A stretch of DNA of 64,000 bases from DASVCN01 sp040905665 (GTDB lineage: Bacteria; Deinococcota; Deinococci; Deinococcales; Trueperaceae). The stretch is taken from the NCBI GenBank assembly GCA_040905665.1, contig JBBDRD010000027.1:186001-250000 (forward strand), given 5' to 3'. A program made the translations under genes and the position numbers. This document shows positions 32,653 through 39,671 of the stretch, one piece after another. How positions within the stretch are numbered: position 1 is the stretch's first letter; every line of letters begins with the position of its first letter. A model generated the notes under the pieces. That model was not told where the DNA came from. It did no database searches and worked only from the letters and a program-made list of their open reading frames with translations.

Positions 32653-35393
32653 TGCCGGTTCCGTTTCCGCTCGAGCCGCGGCCCCTTGCGGCAGAGCAGA
32701 TCGAACTCGCAAAACTCGCAGACTTTCGCGTCGAGGTCCGGGTCGACCGGATAGCTGCCGTCTCGCCAGGCGGCCTTAGCCAACCCGGCAATCCGGTCGA
32801 GTTCCTCCTCGGTCGGTTCGGTGACCCTCAGGTCCTTGGCCCCTTTCACCGAGTAGTAGCGGCTCCGGGCTACCGGTTCGGCGGGCGCCAGCACGGCCGC
32901 CGCCGCCTCCCGATAGATCGACAGTTGCAAATCCACCTTCGAGCGGCCGTCCACGTCCTTGGCGAGGTTGGAGACTTGCGAGCCGCTCTTGTAGTCGACG
33001 AGCTCGAGGCCCTCGTCCCCCAAGTCGATCCTGTCGACCTGACCCCTAACTGGAATGCCGCGCCACTCTGCTTTAAAGTTGCTCTCGAGTTCCCTCACCT
33101 GCGCCAGCGGCGCGATGAAGTCCTGGGCGGAGATCGCCCTCTGCAAAGTCACCAAGTGCTGGTCACGTTCCAGGTGCCAACTGGGCAGTGCGGGCAGATC
33201 GAACTCCTGCTCCGCCACTTCGAACGCTGCATCAAGCGCTTCTAGGGCGGCCGCTCGCGGGTCCTCGCTGCCCCTGGAGCGTTCCATGACTAGGTGCAAT
33301 ACCTGGTGGTAGAGCCGGCCCTGTAGTGATGCCTCGAGCACCTCGGCCGCCTCCTCTTCCTTCGAGAGACGCAAGACGCTCCCTCCGAAGAATTTGAAGG
33401 GGCAGCCGGCCAGCGCTATCAGCCGGGTTACTCCCAAACCAGCGGACGGCGGGCGGTAGGGGGAGCCTACTAAGCCGTCATACCGGTCGAAAGGCGCCTC
33501 GCTCTCCCGCGACGCTTCGACTCTGTGTGCGTGGCGCGCTTGCAGGAGCACCTCGTCGTGGGGGAGATCGTCCTGTTCGCCGGAGTTCCGTTGCTCAGGA
33601 CGAGGGTTGGCTCGCAGGAGGGACCGGCGCAGCTCGGGCAAGCTGCAGAGGGGCCGTGATGGCGGCGTCTGCGGTACCAGGCCCAGCCGCGCGATGAATG
33701 GACTGGGTAGGACCTCACTACGCCCCAGCAATCGGGGATAGCTGATTGTGAAGCTCGTGCCGGCGCTATGCAAAAGGGCCCAGAACGAAAGCTCCTCACG
33801 GAGCGCCGCCGAACTCACGCTCTCTACCGGGTGGCCGTCTGATTGGAGATCCTCGCGCTCGAAGGGGTCGAGTAGAGGATCGGGTCGCACCGGGCTGGGC
33901 AGCACGCCTTCGGCCGCGCCCACCACGAAGAGGTGGTCGACTTGGGCTCCGAAGAGCGACAGGGGAGTGTGCAGCTCCACCCCGCCGCGGCCGGGTTGTG
34001 CCGCCACGGTGAGGACGCGGGTCAGCTCGGATACCTCGGCCACGAAGAGGGTGAGGGTGATCTCGCGGCTGCCTCCGGGTAGCGCCCGAAGCTCATCGAG
34101 GAACGCCTGGTAGGCGCTGGCCTCGCGGGGCCACAGCATCACATTGCGGGCTACCCCCAGGCGCTCGAGCGCCAATCTCAGCCTGGTCGTGAACTGCTCT
34201 CGCGACGCCTCCTGCGGCCAAGCCTCGCCGATCAGCGGCAGGAGTTCGCCCCAGGCTTCGGCGCCGCTAGAGTGAGCTTCACGCGCCTTCCGCCAGGTCT
34301 CACCATCGAGGGCTCTTACGAGGGGATGCGCCAATAGTCTGGCGGTCGATTCGAATGGGAAGCCGCTGCGCACGGTTTCGATGAACTTACCCAGCCAGGC
34401 CCCAAACCGGGTTTGGGCCAGAGGCATCTGGTAGAGCACACGCAGCGAAACCTGGTACTCCCGAGCTACCCTCAGCAGCAGTGGGCCGTAGGACTCTTCG
34501 GCCCTGGCAACGATAGCCATTCGATCCGGTGATACCCCCTTCAGCAGCAGTCGCTTGATTGCGGCCAGGGTCCCTCGCGCTTCTGCGTCCATGTCCGGAT
34601 AGGCGTAGGCGTACGCCGCAGGTTTTACTGCCGCCTTTGGGTGGAAGTGACGTGTCAGGAAGTGGCGCGCGAGGCGAACCCCCAGCCCCTCCGGAACCTC
34701 TTTCGACTCCTCCACCAGCCAGCCGCGCAGTCTGAAGTCCTCGGTGGCGTGCCGGTTTTCTTCGAACAGGGTCCCTTCGCCATGTTGGATCGGCAGGTAC
34801 ACGCGACTCTCCGGTGCGGCGATGGCATCGAGGAAGGCGCGTTCGGCGGCCGGGAGCCGAGGAAATCCAGCAACCAGGAGCTCGACGGGGCGAGGTGCGA
34901 GTTCGGCCGCCTGCCAGAGAAGCTCGGCGGTGTCGATTAAACCCTGTTCGCGAAGGGAGCTTCGGTAGGCGAGGGCGATGGCAGCGAGTCGACTCACACG
35001 CCCATTGGACGAGAGCGCGAGGGTGGGGAGCTCGACGCCCGCGCGTAGCAGCTCGCGCAGTGTCGACTCTACCGCTCTCGCCATCCCGGCCGAATCCACG
35101 CTTCCGCCCGCGTGGGCTACTGCCCGTTGCAGCAGTCGATGGGAGATGAGTTTGGGGGCGACCTGTAGGCCGTGATCCTGAATGATTCTGAGGGCCAGAC
35201 CGTCGAGAGAGCGGTAGGGCACTGCTAGCGAGCGCGCAGCCTGGCGGTTGGGCAGGATCAGCAGCTTGGCGCCTGTCGGCGAACCGGGCAGGGGAGACCC
35301 GCCAGCAAAGTAGCTGGTCAGGTAGGGCGAAACTATCAGTCGGCGGCCGGACCGTGTGTGCTTAGCACCAGCTTTGATCGCCCCGTTATTCAC
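32649..35393 (-). CDS. addB: AddB-like subunit with iron-staple PD-(D/E)XK nuclease
   Basis: 914-residue partner of the AddA-like helicase; the two genes overlap by 4 bp. The N-terminal part has the AddB-like opening LLILPNRQAARSLAV but no Walker A GxGKT, so the helicase-like fold is inactive, as expected for a Chi-scanning or structural arm. The C-terminal nuclease (about 650-914) carries LAGCPFKFF, VRGQVDRIDLGDEG, LELVDYKSG, LQLSIYREAAA and KVCEFCEFDLLC, giving the four-cysteine Fe-S staple around the catalytic D-Y-K. The GTG at 35393 is the longest start and has only a weak ribosome site, so the N-terminus is uncertain. Confidence 0.87.
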   Translation of the reverse strand: MNNGAIKAGAKHTRSGRRLIVSPYLTSYFAGGSPLPGSPTGAKLLILPNRQAARSLAVPYRSLDGLALRIIQDHGLQVAPKLISHRLLQRAVAHAGGSVDSAGMARAVESTLRELLRAGVELPTLALSSNGRVSRLAAIALAYRSSLREQGLIDTAELLWQAAELAPRPVELLVAGFPRLPAAERAFLDAIAAPESRVYLPIQHGEGTLFEENRHATEDFRLRGWLVEESKEVPEGLGVRLARHFLTRHFHPKAAVKPAAYAYAYPDMDAEARGTLAAIKRLLLKGVSPDRMAIVARAEESYGPLLLRVAREYQVSLRVLYQMPLAQTRFGAWLGKFIETVRSGFPFESTARLLAHPLVRALDGETWRKAREAHSSGAEAWGELLPLIGEAWPQEASREQFTTRLRLALERLGVARNVMLWPREASAYQAFLDELRALPGGSREITLTLFVAEVSELTRVLTVAAQPGRGGVELHTPLSLFGAQVDHLFVVGAAEGVLPSPVRPDPLLDPFEREDLQSDGHPVESVSSAALREELSFWALLHSAGTSFTISYPRLLGRSEVLPSPFIARLGLVPQTPPSRPLCSLPELRRSLLRANPRPEQRNSGEQDDLPHDEVLLQARHAHRVEASRESEAPFDRYDGLVGSPYRPPSAGLGVTRLIALAGCPFKFFGGSVLRLSKEEEAAEVLEASLQGRLYHQVLHLVMERSRGSEDPRAAALEALDAAFEVAEQEFDLPALPSWHLERDQHLVTLQRAISAQDFIAPLAQVRELESNFKAEWRGIPVRGQVDRIDLGDEGLELVDYKSGSQVSNLAKDVDGRSKVDLQLSIYREAAAAVLAPAEPVARSRYYSVKGAKDLRVTEPTEEELDRIAGLAKAAWRDGSYPVDPDLDAKVCEFCEFDLLCRKGPRLERKRNRQ

Positions 35394-35425
35394 CCGTTAT
35401 CGAGGACGTCCACGGTGCTGTGCTT

Positions 35426-35465
35426 CTTCCAGACAGTGGCTCTTCCAGACAGTGGCTCTTCCAGT
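35426..35465. repeat. 16 bp tandem repeat (2.5 copies)
   Basis: CTTCCAGACAGTGGCT is repeated exactly at 35426-35441 and 35442-35457, with a partial third copy. It lies 33 bp upstream of the AddB-like start codon, where promoter elements are expected. The unit length shows it is not under frame constraint. Confidence 0.85.
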
Positions 35466-35529
35466 CCGTGCGCTGCTCTCACTCGAATGGGGGCGTACTT
35501 TCACGGCCTTCAGCATACCCACAGTTCAC

Positions 35530-35679
35530 TCAGAGCGGCGTCATGGTACGAAGTTCCTCGTGGAGCGCATCACGAAAAAGCGTATAGGCGAGGTGCTCGG
35601 CGACCGAAATAGCCCAGTTCTCGGCAGTGTTGGCCGGCATCGGCGGCCCTGCAGGCTGATGCATGGCAGCGTCGGTCAT
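35530..35679 (-). CDS. Possible 49-residue small protein
   Basis: ATG at 35679 to TGA at 35530. The predicted product reads MTDAAMHQPAGPPMPANTAE, then NWAISVAEHLAYTLFRDALH, then EELRTMTPL, an acidic amphipathic helix with normal codon choice for this genome. The alternative plus-strand frame looks random. No good ribosome site precedes the ATG, so initiation may be leaderless or the ORF may not be expressed. It lies upstream of, and codirectional with, the AddB-like gene. No family was recognised. Confidence 0.35.
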   Translation of the reverse strand: MTDAAMHQPAGPPMPANTAENWAISVAEHLAYTLFRDALHEELRTMTPL

Positions 35680-35733
35680 AATGGGATCAGTGGTCGGGAA
35701 AGAATCGATTCAGTTTCGAAGGGTACGAGCGTT

Positions 35734-36351
35734 ATGAGTTCAGCTGAGGATCAACCACGTCGCCCCGGTGCGCCCGACGATACGGACGGTAAGCGCCGCT
35801 TGCGAACCGTGAGCACCTATCCCGACCCGTTTCTGGTGACCAAACTCCCCCAGCTGGCGGCGGTGAGCAACGGCATAATCAGGCTTGGGGAGAAGACAAT
35901 ACTCGGGTTTATCCACCGGCCCTATCCCGACGGCACTCGTGTACAAGTGGTGTACGACGAGTGGCTTTTCGCCGAAAGAGTGGAAGAGGAGCCAGAGCCA
36001 GAAGCGGCGCCAGAAGCGGACCCAGAAGCGGGGCCAGAAGCGGGGCCAGAAGCGGACCCAGAAGCGGACCCAGAAGCGGCGCCATTAGCGGAACTGGAGC
36101 CGGAGCCAAAGTCCGTGCCGAAGTCGGCGCCGGCGGAGCGATCGGACGCCACTCCCGAAGCGGCGGTCGAAATTTCTGGCCGGCAACGTCAGGCGGGGCA
36201 GCGCCAATCGATCCCCAAGGCCGATGGGGCCGAGGACGACCCGTTCCCCGACGACCTGACTGAATCCGACACGCCCGGGTCCAACAAGGAGCGAGACGGT
36301 AAGCGGGACTCCTGGACCGACGCCTTTCGCCAGGGCGGTAAGGACGAATGA
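35734..36351 (+). CDS. Acidic protein with PEA-x-P repeats, unknown function
   Basis: 205 residues, no signal peptide. Residues about 25-85 are a folded-looking segment (VSTYPDPFLVTKLPQLAAVS, NGIIRLGEKTILGFIHRPYP, VQVVYDEWLFAE). An extended run of seven four-residue repeats (PEAD/PEAG/PEAA) follows, then a charged, disordered tail rich in Asp, Glu and Lys. AAGGG precedes the ATG at 35734; the frame continues upstream but without protein-like sequence. It faces the UvrD-like helicase gene convergently. The segment before the repeats may be an SH3-like or nucleic-acid-binding fold; this is only an impression. Confidence 0.68.
   Translation: MSSAEDQPRRPGAPDDTDGKRRLRTVSTYPDPFLVTKLPQLAAVSNGIIRLGEKTILGFIHRPYPDGTRVQVVYDEWLFAERVEEEPEPEAAPEADPEAGPEAGPEADPEADPEAAPLAELEPEPKSVPKSAPAERSDATPEAAVEISGRQRQAGQRQSIPKADGAEDDPFPDDLTESDTPGSNKERDGKRDSWTDAFRQGGKDE
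36001..36084 (+). repeat. 12 bp in-frame tandem repeat (7 copies)
   Basis: Seven units of GAAGCGGxxCCA encode EAxP tetrapeptides. The copies differ only in the two variable bases, and the pattern suggests recent expansion of a pair of units. Confidence 0.92.
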
Positions 36352-36367
36352 AGCGAAGGCTGTGCCG

Positions 36368-38059
36368 TCAGCCTCTTCGCCGAGCCAGCAACTTCGCGAG
36401 CGCAAGCACATCACGCCACACGCCCTGACCCTGACCGATCGAGTCCTCCATCGAGAGGCCGGAGTTCTCGCGAGGGCGCTCGCGGGCGGGCACTCTCTCC
36501 TCGAGTGGCCACTGTCCCAACTCGGCCACGAACACGAGTTCGTGCCGCGCGCGGGTGAGCGCTACGAACTGGACGCACGCTTCTCCGCGTAGAGCGTCGC
36601 TCGTTCGGGCATACGGCGCTGGCATCAGCTCGGGATAGAGGAGCAGGATTCGGTCTGCCTCCTGGCCCTTGGCTCGGTGGATGGTAGATAGAATCACGGC
36701 GTCCTGAGAATCGCCGAAGGCGTGTTCGATTCGCTCCGCCAGCTCCGGGGCAACCAACTCAGTTGGTTGCGTCAGATCCTCGGCGAGAAAGCAAAGGCAG
36801 CGGATCAGGTCGAGTCGGTCCCCTACGAGCGCTTCCTCGTGCGGACGTCCCTTGAGCGCTCGGCGCAACCGCGCTTCCTCATTCCGAGCAAACACCTCTA
36901 GTGCTCGTCGGGTGTCGGGCGCCGCCCCGGCCAGTGCCCGGCGGCTCAACTCGATCAACTGCCGCCGTAAGTCGCGACCACGTACCAAGGCGCGCCGTCC
37001 GGCCCGCACCAGCCGCAAGCAGGTCCTCACGAGCGGAGCATTGGCGCGACACAGAATCATGTCTCCCTCCCGAGCCCAGTGCTCGAGCACGTCATCGGCT
37101 ATCCAGAAGACCTTCCCCTCGGTCGCAGCGGGTCCCGCCTCGATTTCCGGAGCGATCAGCTGCGCCAGCGCTACGTGTGATCGGGGGCAGCGGTAGGTGA
37201 TGCTGAGGGGCAGGACGGTCGCCCGCGCTACTCGCTCGATCCGCTCCAGGGCTTCGCTGTCGGCGCCAGCGAAGCCGTAGATGCTTTGCCGAGGGTCGCC
37301 CACGAAGAGAAGCCGTCCGCCCTGGCCTTCGTCTACCAATCGCATGGTGAAAGCGAGAGCCAGCGCACTGTAGTCCTGCGCTTCGTCAACGCATACGAAG
37401 TCGAAGCGGGGTGGCGTCAGACTCTGCGTTACCGGCAGATAGATCATGTCGGTGAAATCGGTTAGTCCCAGCTCGAGCGCCTCCTGCGCGCCTGCATGGA
37501 GGATCGTCCGCAAGAATCGGTGGGCGAGCGGTTCCAACTCGGCTCTTGGCGGGACCACGTTGTAGCGGAGCGTCAACCGCCGGAGTTCGTCATCATCGTT
37601 TGCGTCGCTCAGGTTCAGCCTAACCAGATTCACCAGGCTAGAGAGGTACTCCTCGCACTCGGCGCGTTCGGAGTCCTCTAGTCCGTGATCTCCTCTCAAT
37701 TCATTACGGAGGAGCCGCTGGTACTTGCCACGGTCGACCTTTTTGAGGCGAACAGCGCGCCACCTCAGTGCTTGCTCGAGCGTTCGCCGGCCGAGCTTGT
37801 GAACCGTCATCGCGGCAACTGTGGGTGGCAAGCGGCGCGACAGTTCGGAGGCGGCATCTCGACCGAATGCCAGGAAGCAGGCGCGGAGGTGCGGAGGGAT
37901 GTGCGCCGCAACCTGTACCAGCGTCGAGGTCTTGCCGGCACCGGCAGTAGCTTGCACCACGCCGTGGCCACGACCCGTAGCTACGAATTCGATAATCCGC
38001 TGCTGGTAGTGGCTGAGGCGGACCACCTCTCCCTGCCGAGCGGTCACGATGCGGGACAC
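36368..38059 (-). CDS. Compact UvrD/Rep-type superfamily 1 helicase
   Basis: 563 residues. Motifs: Walker A ATAGAGKTST (38-47), FLAFGRDAASELSRRLP, AMTVHKLGRRTL, VCVDEAQDYSALALAF, FVGDPRQSIYGFAGAD, ITYRCPRSHVALA, STIHRAKGQEADRI and FVALTRARHELVFV. All helicase motifs are intact, but the protein is shorter than UvrD (about 720) and has no nuclease domain. The GTG at 38059 is the longest start; a later GTG near VVRLSHYQQ is possible. It lies next to the AddAB-like pair but converges with the PEA-repeat gene, so it is a separate transcript. Confidence 0.9.
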   Translation of the reverse strand: MSRIVTARQGEVVRLSHYQQRIIEFVATGRGHGVVQATAGAGKTSTLVQVAAHIPPHLRACFLAFGRDAASELSRRLPPTVAAMTVHKLGRRTLEQALRWRAVRLKKVDRGKYQRLLRNELRGDHGLEDSERAECEEYLSSLVNLVRLNLSDANDDDELRRLTLRYNVVPPRAELEPLAHRFLRTILHAGAQEALELGLTDFTDMIYLPVTQSLTPPRFDFVCVDEAQDYSALALAFTMRLVDEGQGGRLLFVGDPRQSIYGFAGADSEALERIERVARATVLPLSITYRCPRSHVALAQLIAPEIEAGPAATEGKVFWIADDVLEHWAREGDMILCRANAPLVRTCLRLVRAGRRALVRGRDLRRQLIELSRRALAGAAPDTRRALEVFARNEEARLRRALKGRPHEEALVGDRLDLIRCLCFLAEDLTQPTELVAPELAERIEHAFGDSQDAVILSTIHRAKGQEADRILLLYPELMPAPYARTSDALRGEACVQFVALTRARHELVFVAELGQWPLEERVPARERPRENSGLSMEDSIGQGQGVWRDVLALAKLLARRRG

Positions 38060-38175
38060 CCTGAGACGTAAGGTAGCTAATTATCAGGCGCGACTTTCGG
38101 TCGCCTTGGGCCGGTGCCTGGGTCAAGTAAGCCGCAGTCGAGCTTCGACCTAGCTACGCCAATCGTATGTAGCGT

Positions 38176-38583
38176 TTATAGCGCGCGTTCGTCGTTCACG
38201 AAGCGGTTGGCCAGTTCACCGAACAGCGTTCCCAGCTGTAGCTCGTTGTCAACGCTAACCTCCCAGCCATCCTGGACAGTGTCGAATACGTTGAGCATGT
38301 GCAACTCGATGCTGTCCACGTCGTATCCGTCGGTCTCGGAGTCGAAGGCGTCCTCGCCGACGGTGGCGACTACCGCCAACACGCTCTTGTCGTCATCGGC
38401 GATCCAGGCGTGAAGCAGCGCTCCGACGTTTTCGGCGAGCCAACTCTCCATGGCGGCGACAGCGCCCTGAGGGATGTCTACACTGGCTGCGCCCGCCATG
38501 TTTCCGCCCGCCATGTCACCACCCGCCATGTCACCACCCGCCATGTCACCACCCGCCATGTCACCATTCACTTTGTCACTCAC
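38176..38583 (-). CDS. Small acidic protein with GDMAG repeats
   Basis: 135 residues, unknown function. The GTG at 38583 has AAGGAGG seven bases upstream, so the gene is expressed. The N-terminus is four GDMAG repeats plus a GNMAG copy, from a 15 bp DNA repeat. The rest is a folded-looking domain of about 100 residues with VAAMESWLAENVGALLHAWI, DDDKSVLAVVATVGED and FGELANRFVNDERAL. Four methionine-Gly repeats directly after the start codon could serve as alternative starts or a flexible leader. It is divergent from the Kelch gene across only 56 bp. Confidence 0.75.
   Translation of the reverse strand: MSDKVNGDMAGGDMAGGDMAGGDMAGGNMAGAASVDIPQGAVAAMESWLAENVGALLHAWIADDDKSVLAVVATVGEDAFDSETDGYDVDSIELHMLNVFDTVQDGWEVSVDNELQLGTLFGELANRFVNDERAL
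38495..38569 (-). repeat. 15 bp in-frame tandem repeat (5 copies)
   Basis: Units GCCATGTCACCACCC on the plus strand (read in reverse as GDMAG codons) occur three times exactly, with diverged first and last copies. The array sits at the extreme N-terminus of the encoded protein. Confidence 0.92.
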
Positions 38584-38628
38584 GTCGTCGCCTCCTTCTA
38601 TTCTGGGCGTAGTTTAGAGCAGAATCGT

Positions 38629-38634
38629 TAGACT
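38629..38634 (+). promoter_or_regulatory. Leaderless-type -10 element before the Kelch gene
   Basis: TAGACT fits TAnnnT and sits 5 bp before the start codon, so transcription would begin at or near the A of the ATG. No ribosome site is present in the 56 bp spacer on this strand, and no clear -35 was seen. Confidence 0.4.
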
Positions 38635-38639
38635 GGGCC

Positions 38640-39638
38640 ATGCCCCGACCGCTTGCGATCATCCTCCTGATCACCCTCGCGCTGTTCGGCAGCGCGACGA
38701 TCCTGTACGCGCAGACCCCCGGACTAGGTGAGTCGGAAGCCCGGTGGCGGCGAATGGCGCCAATGCCCACCGCGCGTTCGGAAATGCCGGCTGCCGTGCT
38801 CCAAGGAGTCATCTATGTTCCCGGCGGGCTGGGAGCTTTCGGTAGAGCGTTGACTGTGTTCGAGGCCTTCGACCCCGGCTCCAACAGCTGGCGAACACTC
38901 GAGTCGCTGCCGCAGCCGTTGCATCACACCGGTGCAGCGGCCACTGGAGGGCGCATCTACGTGGCCGGCGGTTACACCGATTCGTTCTTCCGGCTCGACA
39001 ACTCCCGGGCCTGGAGTTACGAACCCGCACAGGACGAATGGGAGCGAATCGCCGACATGCCTGCACCACGAGCCGCGCACGCGCTGGTGGCGCTCGATGG
39101 CCTCATCTACGCAGTCGGTGGGGTGGGTCCGAGAAGCGACGAGCTGTGGGCCTTTGACCCGGACGCAAACGTATGGACGAGCGATCTCGCTCCGTTGCCC
39201 ACCCCACGCGAGCACCTCACAGCCGCGGTGTCAGGGGGCCAAATCTACGCCATCGGGGGGCGCACCAGTGGCGGCAATTTGGCCACAGTGGAGGTCTACG
39301 ACCCATCAGAAGACCGCTGGACGTTAAGGCCAAAGATGCCTACGGCGCGAAGCGGACTTAGTGGTGCTACGGTCGCGGGACTCATCCACGTGGCCGGAGG
39401 CGAGGAGCTGCAGGGCGGGGGCACCTTCGAGACCCACGAAATCCTCGATCCCAAGACTGGCGAGTGGAGCGCGGGCGTGCCCCTCAGCGAGCCCCGGCAC
39501 GGCCTGGCCACGGCGGCAGTGGGCGGGAGCTGGTATGTAATCGGTGGCGCCACTCGGGCCGGCGCTCAAACCGTGGCTTCCCTTACCGATGCGGTAGACG
39601 CACTGGAAGCGGAGCAGGGAGAACGCCAGTCGGAATGA
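38640..39638 (+). CDS. Exported Kelch-repeat protein
   Basis: 332 residues. Signal peptide LAIILLITLALFGSATILYA. Five to six Kelch motifs follow, each with the double-glycine strand and paired aromatic turn: IYVPGGLGAFG / SNSWRTLE, IYVAGGYTD / QDEWERIADM, IYAVGGVGPRSDE / ANVWTS, IYAIGGRTSGGN / EDRWTLRPKM, IHVAGGEEL / TGEWSAG and WYVIGGATRAG. This makes a near-complete six-bladed beta propeller. Kelch propellers bind proteins or sugars; the ligand is unknown. TAGACT ends 5 bp before the ATG, an arrangement typical of leaderless transcripts. Confidence 0.92.
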   Translation: MPRPLAIILLITLALFGSATILYAQTPGLGESEARWRRMAPMPTARSEMPAAVLQGVIYVPGGLGAFGRALTVFEAFDPGSNSWRTLESLPQPLHHTGAAATGGRIYVAGGYTDSFFRLDNSRAWSYEPAQDEWERIADMPAPRAAHALVALDGLIYAVGGVGPRSDELWAFDPDANVWTSDLAPLPTPREHLTAAVSGGQIYAIGGRTSGGNLATVEVYDPSEDRWTLRPKMPTARSGLSGATVAGLIHVAGGEELQGGGTFETHEILDPKTGEWSAGVPLSEPRHGLATAAVGGSWYVIGGATRAGAQTVASLTDAVDALEAEQGERQSE

Positions 39639-39671
39639 CGGCAGGCAGTTAGCCTGTACCTGCGCTGGTCC

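Larger units (their letters stand above)
35394..35733. other. Divergent intergenic region upstream of the AddB-like gene
   Basis: 340 bp between two divergent genes. It contains a 16 bp tandem repeat (35426-35465) close to the AddB-like start, a possible 49-residue minus-strand ORF (35530-35679), and CATAAT at 35677-35682 that could be a -10 for the plus-strand gene at 35734. The longer plus-strand reading frame across this stretch has no protein-like character. Confidence 0.5.

Noticed and set aside
35356..35733. Upstream extension of the PEA-repeat protein
   Set aside because: Composition changes sharply at MSSAEDQ, which has AAGGG upstream. The earlier codons cross a tandem repeat and the divergent promoter region.
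38495..38569. CRISPR-like array
   Set aside because: Units are 15 bp with no spacers and lie in frame within a coding gene; this is a simple tandem repeat. The same applies to 16431, 21498 and 36001.
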